Shown: positions 6,547-15,080 of the stretch, one piece after another | Position numbering within the stretch: the first letter of the stretch is position 1 | How the letters are laid out: every line of letters starts with the position of its first letter | Assembly: GCA_037447235.1 (NCBI GenBank) | Contig: JBBIHC010000003.1 | Coordinates: 24,806 to 88,805 of the forward strand | Direction of reading: 5' to 3' | Length of the DNA stretch: 64,000 nucleotides | From: JAVZJR01 sp037447235 | Lineage (GTDB): Archaea > Micrarchaeota > Micrarchaeia > Anstonellales > Bilamarchaeaceae | Notes under the pieces: generated by a model | Databases searched by the model: none | Seen by the model: the letters and a program-made list of their open reading frames with translations, nothing else | Told to the model about the DNA's origin: nothing | Translations under genes and position numbers: made by a program

Positions 6547-8844
6547 TTAAAGCATTTCCGCTTTTGTTGCGCCGCCGGCATTCTTGTCCCTGGACAACTT
6601 GTAAGTCCTGGAGAAATCAGCTCCGATTAGGGCTTCTTCGTGTGTTATCACGAATATCTGCTTTACCACCTGCGGGACCTTTGCCTGAAGGGTTTCAGAA
6701 AGCAGGGCGATTGCCTGCGAATCAAGATTGTGCGTCGGCTCGTCAAGGATAAGCCAGCTTAGGTTCGGCGTAAGCACCATCGCAAGGGCAACGCGAAGGG
6801 TGAGCGCGGCGCACGCCCTTTCCCCCCCGCTGGCGATGCTTTCAAGCGGCTTCCACTGGCCGCTCTCCAATACCTCAAAAACATAGTCCTTTTCAGTAAC
6901 ATCAACCCTGAGCGCCTTGTAGTTTCCGTACGGATAGAATATGTCCCATATATCATTCATGGCCGTGTTTATCGCGTCTATGAGCTCCCTTCTCAGCGAG
7001 ACCTGCGTCTCGGCAAGCGCGTTCTTGTAGACCTTAAGCTCTTCCACGGCTTCCTTTGTCGCCCCTGCCCTGTTTTTTATTGAAATCATGTCGAGAAGCT
7101 GCGCCTCAAGCGCCGTCTTGTTTTCGCCCAAGAGCGCCCCTTCTTTTTGCAGGTATTCCAGTTTCGTCCGAAGTTTTTGCTCTTCCACCTTTTTTTCCTC
7201 AAGCGCCTTCCTTCCAGACAGGTAATCTTCTTCGTTGTATTCCATCTTCCTTTGTTTTTCCTCTGTTTCCGCAATCCTTTTCCTTATCTCGGCCGCCATC
7301 TTTTCCCGCCGCAGCATTTCTTCCATTTTATTAAGCTCCACCAGTTCTCTTTCTACGATATCCTGCATTTCCCTGCTTTCGTTTTCAAGAATGCCTGCTT
7401 TTTTGGCGATCTCTTCGGCTTCTGCTTTTAGCGCGGCCCTTTCCTGCTCCAACCCGGTTTTGTCGATTAACTGCTGCCGCTCGCTTTTAATCTGCTGCTC
7501 CAGAAGCTCTGCTTTCCTCAAAATCTCGTCGAACTTGCTGCTTTCATTTTGTAAAATTTCGATTCTGGCGGCGAGGGCTTTCATTCTTCCTTTGGCTTTT
7601 GCCATCTCGGCTTCTTTCTTTTTCCTCACTTTAGCTATCCCATCAACGCCCAGCACGGTTTCGCAAAGAGGGCAGGCGCTCGCCGCAGGCGAAAGATGCT
7701 TCAGCATGTCCTCGGTTTGCGCCACGGATTGGAGAATGGCTGCCTTCTCCTGGCCTTTTTCCTCAAGCTCTTTCCTGCGCGCCTCAAGCTCTTTTTTTAC
7801 CCCCGCCTCGTCTTTGCCTTCAAGAAGGGTGCCCTTCATGGAGCGCAACTTTTCCAGCCTCAATAATCGCTGCTCCTGCTCCCTTATCCTGCTCTCAACA
7901 ACTGCCAGTTTTTTGTTTATCTCAACATCTTTTTTCTTAAGTTCAGAGATTGTTTTTTCCGCTCCGGCTTTTTTATGCCGCAATTCAGCGATTGCCTGTT
8001 TTTTTGCGGTGTACGCTTCCGGCTTGACCTTGGCCAGCCCCTTTTCAAGGCTTGCCGCCTGCCCCTGCAGGGAAGCGAGCTCCCTTGACAGAGCCTCCAG
8101 CATTCTTCTGTTTTTTTCCAGGATTTCAAAACGCGCCGCAAGTTCGGCAACCACTCTTTTTGCTTCCGCAGCTGCCTTTTCAGCCAATGCGAGCTCCCCA
8201 CTCAATTTCCTTTCCTTTTCCGCCAGTGCCCTTATGCCATCCGCGACTTCGCGCTCCCGCTCCTCGCTGTACCTCTCCATCAGGGAGCGCGCCACGCTTT
8301 CAAGGCGGTTTGTTATTGATACCGTTGCCGCCCGCGCCTTTTCAAACCTGTCAAGACCAAGTATCCTGTCAAACTCCTCCTTCCGCCTCTTTGGGTCAAG
8401 CGAGAGAAAATAGTCTATGTTGTTTTGTTCGGAGTAGATCGCGCGGGTAAAAAGGTCATAGTCAACGCCCAAAACCTCTTCAATGAGTTCGGTAACCGCG
8501 GTTGCTCCGCTTTCCAGGTGCGTGTTGTCTTTATAGATGTCGGCTTTTGAGAACATCTTCCCGTTTTTCCTTTCGATCTTCCGCTCAACCAGATAATCGC
8601 TGCCGTTCCACGAAAAAGAAATGCTGACTTTTGAATATGCGGAACCGTATCTTAGGATGTCCTCAAGCTTAAGCCTCCTTCTCTCCAGAGCCGGGAAGGT
8701 GCCGAAAAGGGCAAAACTGATGCCGTCAAGGACTGCGGTTTTTCCGCTGCCCATGATGCCCACGAGGAGATTAGTGCCGTAGCCGAACTCCATTTTTGTA
8801 TTCTCGTGAGAACGCCAATTGACAAGGCTTAGTGATTTTATCAT
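6547..8844 (-). CDS. rad50: DNA double-strand break repair ATPase Rad50
   Basis: About 765 residues of SMC-like architecture: Walker A GIMGSGKT (29-36), Q-loop (YSEQNNIDYF), long coiled coils rich in Lys and Glu, a CPLC zinc hook at about residue 391-394, then a second coil, the signature ASGGERACAALTLRVALAMV and Walker B LILDEPTHNLD. With Mre11 it processes DNA ends. Archaeal rad50 normally sits beside mre11 (often with herA-nurA), but none of those is next to it here. The ATG at 8844 begins MIKSLSLVNWRSH, the conserved family start. A reading frame extends further upstream but without conserved sequence. Confidence 0.95.
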   Translation of the reverse strand: MIKSLSLVNWRSHENTKMEFGYGTNLLVGIMGSGKTAVLDGISFALFGTFPALERRRLKLEDILRYGSAYSKVSISFSWNGSDYLVERKIERKNGKMFSKADIYKDNTHLESGATAVTELIEEVLGVDYDLFTRAIYSEQNNIDYFLSLDPKRRKEEFDRILGLDRFEKARAATVSITNRLESVARSLMERYSEEREREVADGIRALAEKERKLSGELALAEKAAAEAKRVVAELAARFEILEKNRRMLEALSRELASLQGQAASLEKGLAKVKPEAYTAKKQAIAELRHKKAGAEKTISELKKKDVEINKKLAVVESRIREQEQRLLRLEKLRSMKGTLLEGKDEAGVKKELEARRKELEEKGQEKAAILQSVAQTEDMLKHLSPAASACPLCETVLGVDGIAKVRKKKEAEMAKAKGRMKALAARIEILQNESSKFDEILRKAELLEQQIKSERQQLIDKTGLEQERAALKAEAEEIAKKAGILENESREMQDIVERELVELNKMEEMLRREKMAAEIRKRIAETEEKQRKMEYNEEDYLSGRKALEEKKVEEQKLRTKLEYLQKEGALLGENKTALEAQLLDMISIKNRAGATKEAVEELKVYKNALAETQVSLRRELIDAINTAMNDIWDIFYPYGNYKALRVDVTEKDYVFEVLESGQWKPLESIASGGERACAALTLRVALAMVLTPNLSWLILDEPTHNLDSQAIALLSETLQAKVPQVVKQIFVITHEEALIGADFSRTYKLSRDKNAGGATKAEML

Positions 8845-8892
8845 CGATCTTATTTGATTGATAATTATTTTAAAGAAGTTAGAAAACATAGA

Positions 8893-8984
8893 TGCGGCCG
8901 TCGGGATTTGAACCCGAGTCGCAGGCTTGGAAGGCCCGAATCCTGACCGCTGTCCGCTGCTGCAAAACCCTAGACTACGGCCGC
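8893..8984 (-). tRNA. tRNA-Gly (UCC) with a 20-nt D-loop intron
   Basis: Read on the minus strand, the acceptor stem GCGGCCG pairs with CGGCCGC, followed by A73. The anticodon arm is CGGGC-CTTCCAA-GCCTG with anticodon TCC, and the T arm TCGGG-TTCAAAT-CCCGA is perfect. The D arm closes (GTCT with GGAT) only if about 20 nt are removed between G15 and the next base (8950-8969). GTCT of exon 1 can pair with GGAC at the intron end, leaving two 3-nt bulges AGG and AGC that are cut as AG|G and AG|C. This is the archaeal bulge-helix-bulge geometry. The spliced product would be 72 nt. The CCA end is not encoded. Confidence 0.92.
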
Positions 8985-9039
8985 ATCGGATAATTTAACA
9001 CACTATGCTTTTTTAAAATTAATACCACAAGATAGCTTT

Positions 9040-9699
9040 ATGAAATTTTTTATTGACAGTGCGGATGTTGAGGAAATCAAAAAAGCGGTTGCCTTGCAGA
9101 TGTGCGACGGCGTGACGACAAACCCGACGCTTATTATGAAGGCTGGAAAAAAACAGGAAGACGCGATAAGGGAAATCGCGCGGATTGTCAGGGGGCCGAT
9201 AAGCGTTGAGGCGGTAAGCGACGACGCAGAAGGGATGGTAAAGGAAGGGATGGAATTCTCAAGATGGGCGTCCAATGTGGTAATAAAGGTGCCTATGACA
9301 AAGGAGGGCCTGACTGCGGTGCGGGCTCTTGCAAAAAACGGCGTGAAATGCAATGTCACCCTCGTGTTCTCCGCCGCCCAGGCACTGCTTGCAGCAAAAG
9401 CAGGCGCGGCTTTCGTTTCGCCTTTCGTAGGCAGGCTGGATGACTCCGGGCAGGACGGGATGGCTGTCGTCCGGGACATAGTCCAGATATACCGGAACTA
9501 TGGCTTCACAACCGAGATAATAGTCGCCTCGGTGCGCTCTGTGAAACACGTCGAGGGGGCTGCAAAAGCAGGCGCCCACATAGCGACAATCCCGCCGAAG
9601 GTTTATGAAGAGATGTGGAGGCACGCGCTGACCGACAAGGGGATAGAAATATTCAGGCGGGACCACCAGGAATACCTGAAAAAGGTCGGAAAGGCGTAA
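9040..9699 (+). CDS. tal: Transaldolase / fructose-6-phosphate aldolase family protein
   Basis: 219 residues, the length of the short TalC/FSA-type transaldolases. It shows FFIDSADVEEIKKA, DGVTTNPTLI, the Schiff-base Lys in NVVIKVPMT, CNVTLVFSAAQALLAAKAGA, SPFVGRLDD and ATIPPKVYEEM. Short archaeal members act either as transaldolase in the non-oxidative pentose phosphate pathway or as fructose-6-phosphate aldolase, and the sequence alone does not settle which. A TATA-like CTTTTTTAAAATT at ~9007-9019 lies about 27 nt upstream of the ATG, so the transcript is probably almost leaderless. The same AT-rich stretch could serve the divergent tRNA-Gly. Confidence 0.92.
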   Translation: MKFFIDSADVEEIKKAVALQMCDGVTTNPTLIMKAGKKQEDAIREIARIVRGPISVEAVSDDAEGMVKEGMEFSRWASNVVIKVPMTKEGLTAVRALAKNGVKCNVTLVFSAAQALLAAKAGAAFVSPFVGRLDDSGQDGMAVVRDIVQIYRNYGFTTEIIVASVRSVKHVEGAAKAGAHIATIPPKVYEEMWRHALTDKGIEIFRRDHQEYLKKVGKA

Positions 9700-9763
9700 A
9701 ATGGCGGTCAAAACAAATAGGTTTTTATTTGGTTTTTGATTGATTAAAAGCAGGGGTGCAAAA

Positions 9764-10204
9764 ATGAAAGATGCAAAAATATTTTTGACATTGCCGCTCT
9801 TGCTGGCAATTTTGGTTTGCGGCGCTGTTATTGCAAGCGGATGCATACAAATGCCGCAACAGACGGCACAAGCAGGCCAGCCGGCAGGCCCTTCACCGGA
9901 CAGCGGCAGTTGCGCTGTGGGGTCCTGGGTAAGAACCGGCAACTTTGAGTACAGGATAACCGGCGTGGAAACGCATAGCATTGCCGGGAAGACCATGCAG
10001 ATGTGCTGTATGGAAAAGATAGCAAACGGCCAAAAATCAAAGGTTTGCAACGGCATGGGGTCTGAAATGTACAGCATCGTCTGGCTTACTGATGAGGAAA
10101 CAGGCGGGTTATACAAGGCCGCCGAGATATACGAGCAGGGCGACAAGACGTGCAATATAGGATATGACCCAAGCGGCGAAAAAATAAGCGAAATGTGCGT
10201 TTAA
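9764..10204 (+). CDS. Predicted lipoprotein, unknown function
   Basis: About 146 residues. It has a charged N-terminus, a hydrophobic core and a lipobox-like IASGCIQ near residue 27, then a Pro/Gln-rich linker. The small extracellular domain holds about six Cys (SGSCAVGSW, MQMCCME, SKVCNG, DKTCNIG, EMCV), presumably disulfide-bonded. I do not recognise the family. Start ATG 9764 has GGGGTG upstream. It is followed 36 nt later by the DUF35-type gene on the same strand, but a functional link is not evident. Confidence 0.7.
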   Translation: MKDAKIFLTLPLLLAILVCGAVIASGCIQMPQQTAQAGQPAGPSPDSGSCAVGSWVRTGNFEYRITGVETHSIAGKTMQMCCMEKIANGQKSKVCNGMGSEMYSIVWLTDEETGGLYKAAEIYEQGDKTCNIGYDPSGEKISEMCV

Positions 10205-10240
10205 AGAGAATGGAAACAATAAAAAGGTGAAATAAAAAAC

Positions 10241-10654
10241 ATGAGGGAAAGCATACCGCTCACGTGGAGAAGGATACCGGAGAGATACGGCCTGATAGGT
10301 TCAATGTGTGAAACCTGCGGCCGGCATTTCTTCCCGGCACGGGCCATCTGCCCGACATGCAGAAGAAGGGGAAAGATAAAGAAGCTCCAGTATTCGGGAA
10401 AAGGCAGAATATATTCCTATACCGTGATACATAGCGCCCCGACCGGTTTTGAGGACCAGGTACCGTATACCATAGCAATAGTTGAACTGGAAGAAGGGGC
10501 GAGAGTGCTTGGCCAGATTGTGGACGCGCCAAACGGCAAACTGAAAATTGGCGCTCCGGTTGAGCATTGTTTCAGGATAATACAGAGAGAAGATCCCGAA
10601 GGGCTAATACATTACGGCTTCAAGTTCAGATTGGTGCAGGACAACCATCAATAG
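10241..10654 (+). CDS. Zn-ribbon/OB-fold protein of the DUF35 family
   Basis: 137 residues: an N-terminal helix, then a rubredoxin-like zinc ribbon (MCETCGRHFFPARAICPTC, four Cys), then an OB-fold (GKGRIYSYTVIHSAPTGFE, PYTIAIVELEEGARVLGQI). In archaea, proteins of this family act as the third subunit bridging acetoacetyl-CoA thiolase and HMG-CoA synthase in the mevalonate pathway. Those two genes usually lie next to it but are absent here. The role is inferred from the family. Its last 7 nt overlap the convergent trpS stop. Confidence 0.85.
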   Translation: MRESIPLTWRRIPERYGLIGSMCETCGRHFFPARAICPTCRRRGKIKKLQYSGKGRIYSYTVIHSAPTGFEDQVPYTIAIVELEEGARVLGQIVDAPNGKLKIGAPVEHCFRIIQREDPEGLIHYGFKFRLVQDNHQ

Positions 10655-11772
10655 AAGCTTTCCCACATCTTTTCAGCAAGTTTACCTGTGTACATAAACC
10701 GGTCAACATCTACTTTTTCTTTTCTGTGTTTTTCCAAAAACAGGTTTATCTTTTCTATAAGAATCTCTTTAAGCTCGCCGCTTAGGAGCGCGCCTGAGCG
10801 ATAATCTTCTTCTATTTTCTTGAGACGCGAATCGTCAGGCTCAAAAAGCATCTTCAGCCATTGGAAAGAGACATCTATGTCCGGGTTGCCTCCCTTTTTC
10901 CTGTGCTCCTCCACAGTAGGCTGGCCGCCTGAAAATGCGTATTTCAGGATTTTTTTCCTCACGGCTTTTTCATCGTCAGTGAGCCATATCGCGCTCTCCG
11001 GCGCGCTGGCGCTCATCTTGCCGCCTGCGCCCTGCAGGGGAGGGATGAACTTGCTGTGGATTGCCGCGGTCTTCTGGTAGCCAAGGCTTTCCGCAATGTC
11101 GCGCTGTATCCTCCAGTAAGGATCCTGGTCTATCGCGTTTGGGATAAGGCATCGCTTTTTCTCGAAAAAAGTCGGGACTATCTGGTAGGCGGGGTAAAAA
11201 ATAGCGCCGATGTTGGTTTCATTAGTAAAGCCGAAAACCGCCTTGGCTGTAGAGAATGTTATCTTTTTGGCGGTCTTGAGCACAAGCGGGTAGACATTTT
11301 TTATGTACTCGCTGTCATTGAATATGAATGTCCTGTCCGGGTCGAAGCCAACCGCGGCAATGTCTCTTATGTTTTCCGCGGCGTATTTCCTGACGGCCTG
11401 CCATTCAAGATCTTTTTTGAACAAGAACTTCTCATCGTCTGTTATTTCTATGTATAGATTTACGCCAAAGCGCTCCTGGAGCCATTTTGTAAATACGAGC
11501 GGAATGAGATGGCCGATATGCATCGGCCCTGAAGGCCCCCTTCCGGTGTAAAGAAAAAACGTCTTCCCCTTTTCGTAATCTGCCAAAACAAGGTCAAGGT
11601 CCCGATGGGAGAAGAAATAACCGCGGCGGAGCATGATGTTGTCGTCTCCTGCAGCCTCAGCCAGCCGGCGGTAAAGCGCGTCGCTTATTCTTTGCGTTCC
11701 GAACTCCTTTATGAGCTTGTCGTAATCAACATCACCGCTGACTTCCCAGGGCGTCACTTCGTATCCTGCCAT
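10648..11772 (-). CDS. trpS: Tryptophanyl-tRNA synthetase
   Basis: 374 residues, archaeal/eukaryal type. Class I signatures are PMHIGHLIP (HIGH) and GGKMSASAPES (KMSKS variant KMSAS). Supporting segments are YTGRGPSGP, YIEITDDEKF, FGFTNETNIG and IDQDPYWRIQRDIAE. It charges tRNA-Trp. The chosen start MAGYEVTPWEV matches the family N-terminus. A frame continues upstream to 11922 but has no conserved sequence and would run into the divergent gene. Confidence 0.95.
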   Translation of the reverse strand: MAGYEVTPWEVSGDVDYDKLIKEFGTQRISDALYRRLAEAAGDDNIMLRRGYFFSHRDLDLVLADYEKGKTFFLYTGRGPSGPMHIGHLIPLVFTKWLQERFGVNLYIEITDDEKFLFKKDLEWQAVRKYAAENIRDIAAVGFDPDRTFIFNDSEYIKNVYPLVLKTAKKITFSTAKAVFGFTNETNIGAIFYPAYQIVPTFFEKKRCLIPNAIDQDPYWRIQRDIAESLGYQKTAAIHSKFIPPLQGAGGKMSASAPESAIWLTDDEKAVRKKILKYAFSGGQPTVEEHRKKGGNPDIDVSFQWLKMLFEPDDSRLKKIEEDYRSGALLSGELKEILIEKINLFLEKHRKEKVDVDRFMYTGKLAEKMWESFY

Positions 11773-11823
11773 AGCGGGTATTCCAAAATAAAAAATAAAA
11801 ATGCTTGCTGTGCAAGTTGATTG

Positions 11824-12876
11824 ATGCTTGATGTCCATATAATAGGTGGCGGGCCGTGTGGAGCCATAGCAGCAATAGAGGCGGCCAGGCTTGGCAAAAA
11901 CGTTCTTGTCAGTGAGGAACACAAGAAACCCGGCGGCAAGCCGTGCTCCTGCCTTCTGTCGCTCAGCGGCCTTCAGACGCTAACCGGGCATCTGGCGTGG
12001 AAAGAGAGCGTGGAGAACGAGGCATATGGCGCAGATATTTATTTCAGCGGCAAAAAGATGACAGTGGAAAGAAGAACGCCGGTTGCGGCGATCTGCGACC
12101 GGGACCGCTTTGACCAACTTTGCATGGAAGCTGCTGAAAATGAAGGAGTGAAAATAGAGTACGGAAAAAGAGTCATTGGCAACTATCGCCCGAACAATAT
12201 CATAGGCGCAGACGGGGCGAACTCATCAACCGCGGCTTTTTTCGGCTTTCCCGGGATTAAGCGTTTCATAGGCACTATTCAGGGCGAAGTAAGGGCGGAT
12301 TGGGACGAAAAAAAGGTAAAGGCGTTCCTATCACGGGATTACCCGGGATTCTTGGGATGGATAGTGCCAAGAGGCGGCAGAAGGTTTGAAGTCGGCTGCG
12401 GGGTAAGGCTGCCGAACAATGCCAAGAGCGCGTTTGAGAAACTGGAAAAAAGGCTTGGCGTCAGCGCGGCAAACAAAAAGATGTCCATAATACCCGCTGA
12501 GCCAAGGCCAACTGCTGCAAAAAGAGCTGGCAGATACGATGTAAGGCTTGCCGGGGATTCTGCAGGGCAGGCAAAGGCGACAACGGGCGGCGGGATATTG
12601 TTCGGAAGCTGGTGCGCAAGAATGGCAGCCAAGGCAAGCAGCCCGTTGGCTTATGAGATAGCATGGAGAATGACGTGTGGAAAGGAGCTCTTTCTTCACG
12701 GAGTAATACGAAAAATCCTGGACACGATGGATGACCAGAAACTGGAAAGATTTGCGGGCAGGATGATGGAAAACGGCATGCAATCTTTTCTTGAAAATGA
12801 CTGCGATATGGAGCACGCGAGCAAACTTTTTGCCATCGCAGTCAAAAAGCCGGGAATGCTGCTTTCCTTGTTTTGA
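11824..12876 (+). CDS. Geranylgeranyl reductase-family FAD oxidoreductase
   Basis: About 350 residues. The N-terminal Rossmann motif is VHIIGGGPCGAIAAIEAARLG with a following acidic residue (VSEEHKKPGG). The second FAD-contact region is RLAGDSAGQAKATTGGGI. The layout fits the digeranylgeranylglycerophospholipid reductase group, which saturates archaeal membrane lipid chains. Sequence outside the FAD motifs is divergent, so the substrate is uncertain. A TTG codon directly before the ATG (11821) is an alternative start. Its promoter must lie in the 50 bp shared with trpS. Confidence 0.8.
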   Translation: MLDVHIIGGGPCGAIAAIEAARLGKNVLVSEEHKKPGGKPCSCLLSLSGLQTLTGHLAWKESVENEAYGADIYFSGKKMTVERRTPVAAICDRDRFDQLCMEAAENEGVKIEYGKRVIGNYRPNNIIGADGANSSTAAFFGFPGIKRFIGTIQGEVRADWDEKKVKAFLSRDYPGFLGWIVPRGGRRFEVGCGVRLPNNAKSAFEKLEKRLGVSAANKKMSIIPAEPRPTAAKRAGRYDVRLAGDSAGQAKATTGGGILFGSWCARMAAKASSPLAYEIAWRMTCGKELFLHGVIRKILDTMDDQKLERFAGRMMENGMQSFLENDCDMEHASKLFAIAVKKPGMLLSLF

Positions 12877-12936
12877 CAGCCCAACAGCAACATTTTTAAA
12901 CTCTTTTTAACACTATTTAACCATAGAAGTGGTAAA

Positions 12937-14127
12937 ATGCTCAGGATATTAAAAAACAGCAGGAAGGAACTTTATAAAAAATACATCTGTTCAGAAGGAA
13001 AGGAAGCAGACAAGGCTTTGGCAGAGGTTGTGGAGAAATACAAATCCTTTTCAGAAAAAGAAAAAGCTGATTTCAGGATGGTAGTTGGAAAAAACATGTT
13101 GAAAACGGCTAATCGCAACAGCGGCATGCACAAGGTGCTGAAGCTGGCAAAGGAAATCGGCAAGGCCACCGAATGGAAAGGCGATGAAACCGACCCAGAT
13201 ATTGTACAATCAATAAAAAGCATTTTGGAAAAAAACGAAGACCCCTGCCTGACAATAGCTGCGCTTGATGCGCTTTACCACAGCAATTACGGGGAAGCGG
13301 AATTTTGGGAAAAGATGCTTCACAAAAGCGCGCCTGTTGCTCTTTTTGTGGTAGAGAGGATAAGCGATGTTGAAGGCGCAGAAGAAGTTTTCAGGAGAAA
13401 CATTGACGCACTGATAGCCTTGTCCGACCAAAGCAAAAAATGCAGGGAGATGACCCTGAAATACCTGAATGAAGCAAATGACGAGGTAAAGAAAAAATTG
13501 CTGGAAAAACTGATAAGCGAGGGCGTCCACAAAGATCTGTTGCCGGCAATACCTGCTTTATTTGAAAACAGGCAAACAAGGTATGCGCTCCTTGGATGGC
13601 TCACGCGCGGCGAGATTAAGATAAATGTTGATAGAACAGAGTTGCCTGCATCTGACATTCTGCCAGAATTGACAAGAAAAATAGAGGAAGTCGGGCAGGA
13701 ACTGGTAAAGAAGGCAGTCAGCATGCTGCCAGGGCTGCCGCCACAGGAAAGGCTGCCGGTCCATCATTTTCTCGCTACCAGAGGAGTGAGGGTAAAGGAT
13801 GAGGAATTGGAAGAAAAGATTGAAGAAATGATAGGCAGTAGATTGGAATCCGCCTGCCCGGAAGCCCTCATAGAAGCTTATGACGCCAGTATGCGCCTCC
13901 TGATTTTTAACCCTGAAAGGGGCAGGAAAATGATGGAAGAGGTATTCCGCGAGGCGGCAGATGTCCTGGAAGACGATGCAGCCGATGAGAAGCAAAAAGA
14001 AGTTGCTGCCGCCGTTTCCTTCCTGTACATAAGCAACTTTCAGAAAAAAGGGGAAGAATTTCTCAGGGTGCGCGAAAAGGCCCTTGGGATACTGAAACGA
14101 AATGGGAGGGTGGCACCCATTATTTAA
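12937..14127 (+). CDS. Hypothetical all-helical repeat-like protein
   Basis: 396 residues, predicted almost wholly alpha-helical, rich in Glu, Lys and Leu, with no signal peptide or membrane segment. Helix pairs such as DPCLTIAALDALYHS and KKLLEKLISEGVHKDLLPAI suggest a HEAT/ARM-like solenoid, similar in style to the products at 32715 and 33361. I do not recognise a named family. An AT-rich promoter stretch (TTTTTAAAC, ~12894) lies about 40 nt upstream. The downstream map gene begins 25 nt after the stop, so the two may be co-transcribed. Confidence 0.7.
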   Translation: MLRILKNSRKELYKKYICSEGKEADKALAEVVEKYKSFSEKEKADFRMVVGKNMLKTANRNSGMHKVLKLAKEIGKATEWKGDETDPDIVQSIKSILEKNEDPCLTIAALDALYHSNYGEAEFWEKMLHKSAPVALFVVERISDVEGAEEVFRRNIDALIALSDQSKKCREMTLKYLNEANDEVKKKLLEKLISEGVHKDLLPAIPALFENRQTRYALLGWLTRGEIKINVDRTELPASDILPELTRKIEEVGQELVKKAVSMLPGLPPQERLPVHHFLATRGVRVKDEELEEKIEEMIGSRLESACPEALIEAYDASMRLLIFNPERGRKMMEEVFREAADVLEDDAADEKQKEVAAAVSFLYISNFQKKGEEFLRVREKALGILKRNGRVAPII

Positions 14128-14152
14128 AAAATCTCGCTGCAGAATATGGATT

Positions 14153-15076
14153 ATGACAGATTCTGATGAAATCATCTCTGATATAGAAAACAACATTGAT
14201 GACTTTAGGGCTGCCGGAAAGATAACCGCCAAAATCAGGGAGGAAAGCAAGCGCCTGATAATGGTCGGCGAGCCGCTGCTTGACATAGCGGATTACATAG
14301 AGCAGATGATAGAAAAGGAAGGTGCGAAGCCCGCTTTTCCGGTAAACATCTCGCCAAACGACATAGCCGCGCATTATACCCCCGGCATTAACGACGAGCG
14401 CACCATAGAGGAGAATGACTTGTTGAAGGTTGATCTCGGCGTTTCCATAAACGGCGCGATTGGCGACAGCGCCTACACCGTGGATGTGGGCGGAAAAAAC
14501 CGGCAATTGGTAACCGTTGCCCAGGAAGCGCTTGAGGCGCTGATAAAAGCCATAAAGCCGGGAGTTAAGGTTGGCGAGCTTGGCGCGATACCCGAGGAGA
14601 CAGCGAAAAAATACGGCTTGAAAACCATAAACAACCTCAGCGGCCATATGCTAAAAACAGGATTGCTGCACGCAGGAATAGACATACCGAATGTAAAAAC
14701 CGAAGACGACTATGAGATAAAGGAGGGCGAGATATACGCAGTGGAGCCCTTCATAACAAACGGCGCAGGATATGTTGTTGAAAGCGACGAGGTTGGGATA
14801 TTCAGTTTTTACGGGATGGGAAATATTTCGATGAGACAGTCAAAGAGGATATTGGAGCAGATAATAAAAGACTACAGATTATTGCCTTTTGCTGAAAGAT
14901 GGGTAATCAGGAAATTCAATTCTAGGATACTTGTAAACGCTGCGCTTCGCGAGATGCTGGAGAACCATATAATAAGGGGCTACCCTGTGCTGAAAGAGGC
15001 AGAAGGAGGCCTTGTGAGCCAGGCAGAGCATACCGTACTTGTTACGGCAGACGGATGCGAGGTCCTCACGAAGTAA
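14153..15076 (+). CDS. map: Methionine aminopeptidase, type II
   Basis: About 307 residues. The five metal ligands of MetAP are visible: Asp in LKVDLGVSI, Asp in GDSAYTVDV, His in LSGHMLKTG, Glu in YAVEPFITN and Glu in AEHTVLV. The insertion between the His and the later Glu fits type II (archaeal/eukaryal MetAP2). It removes initiator Met from nascent proteins. I chose ATG 14153 because residues upstream in the open frame overlap the preceding gene and are not conserved. It converges on the large lipoprotein gene. Confidence 0.94.
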   Translation: MTDSDEIISDIENNIDDFRAAGKITAKIREESKRLIMVGEPLLDIADYIEQMIEKEGAKPAFPVNISPNDIAAHYTPGINDERTIEENDLLKVDLGVSINGAIGDSAYTVDVGGKNRQLVTVAQEALEALIKAIKPGVKVGELGAIPEETAKKYGLKTINNLSGHMLKTGLLHAGIDIPNVKTEDDYEIKEGEIYAVEPFITNGAGYVVESDEVGIFSFYGMGNISMRQSKRILEQIIKDYRLLPFAERWVIRKFNSRILVNAALREMLENHIIRGYPVLKEAEGGLVSQAEHTVLVTADGCEVLTK

Positions 15077-15080
15077 GCTG

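Noticed and set aside
7235..8413. Long plus-strand reading frame (392 codons) opposite rad50
   Set aside because: Ser/Phe-rich product typical of the antisense of Lys/Glu coiled-coil codons. rad50 is certain on the other strand.
8893..8984. Split or trans-spliced tRNA
   Set aside because: Both halves are contiguous and in order. A short cis intron explains the structure.
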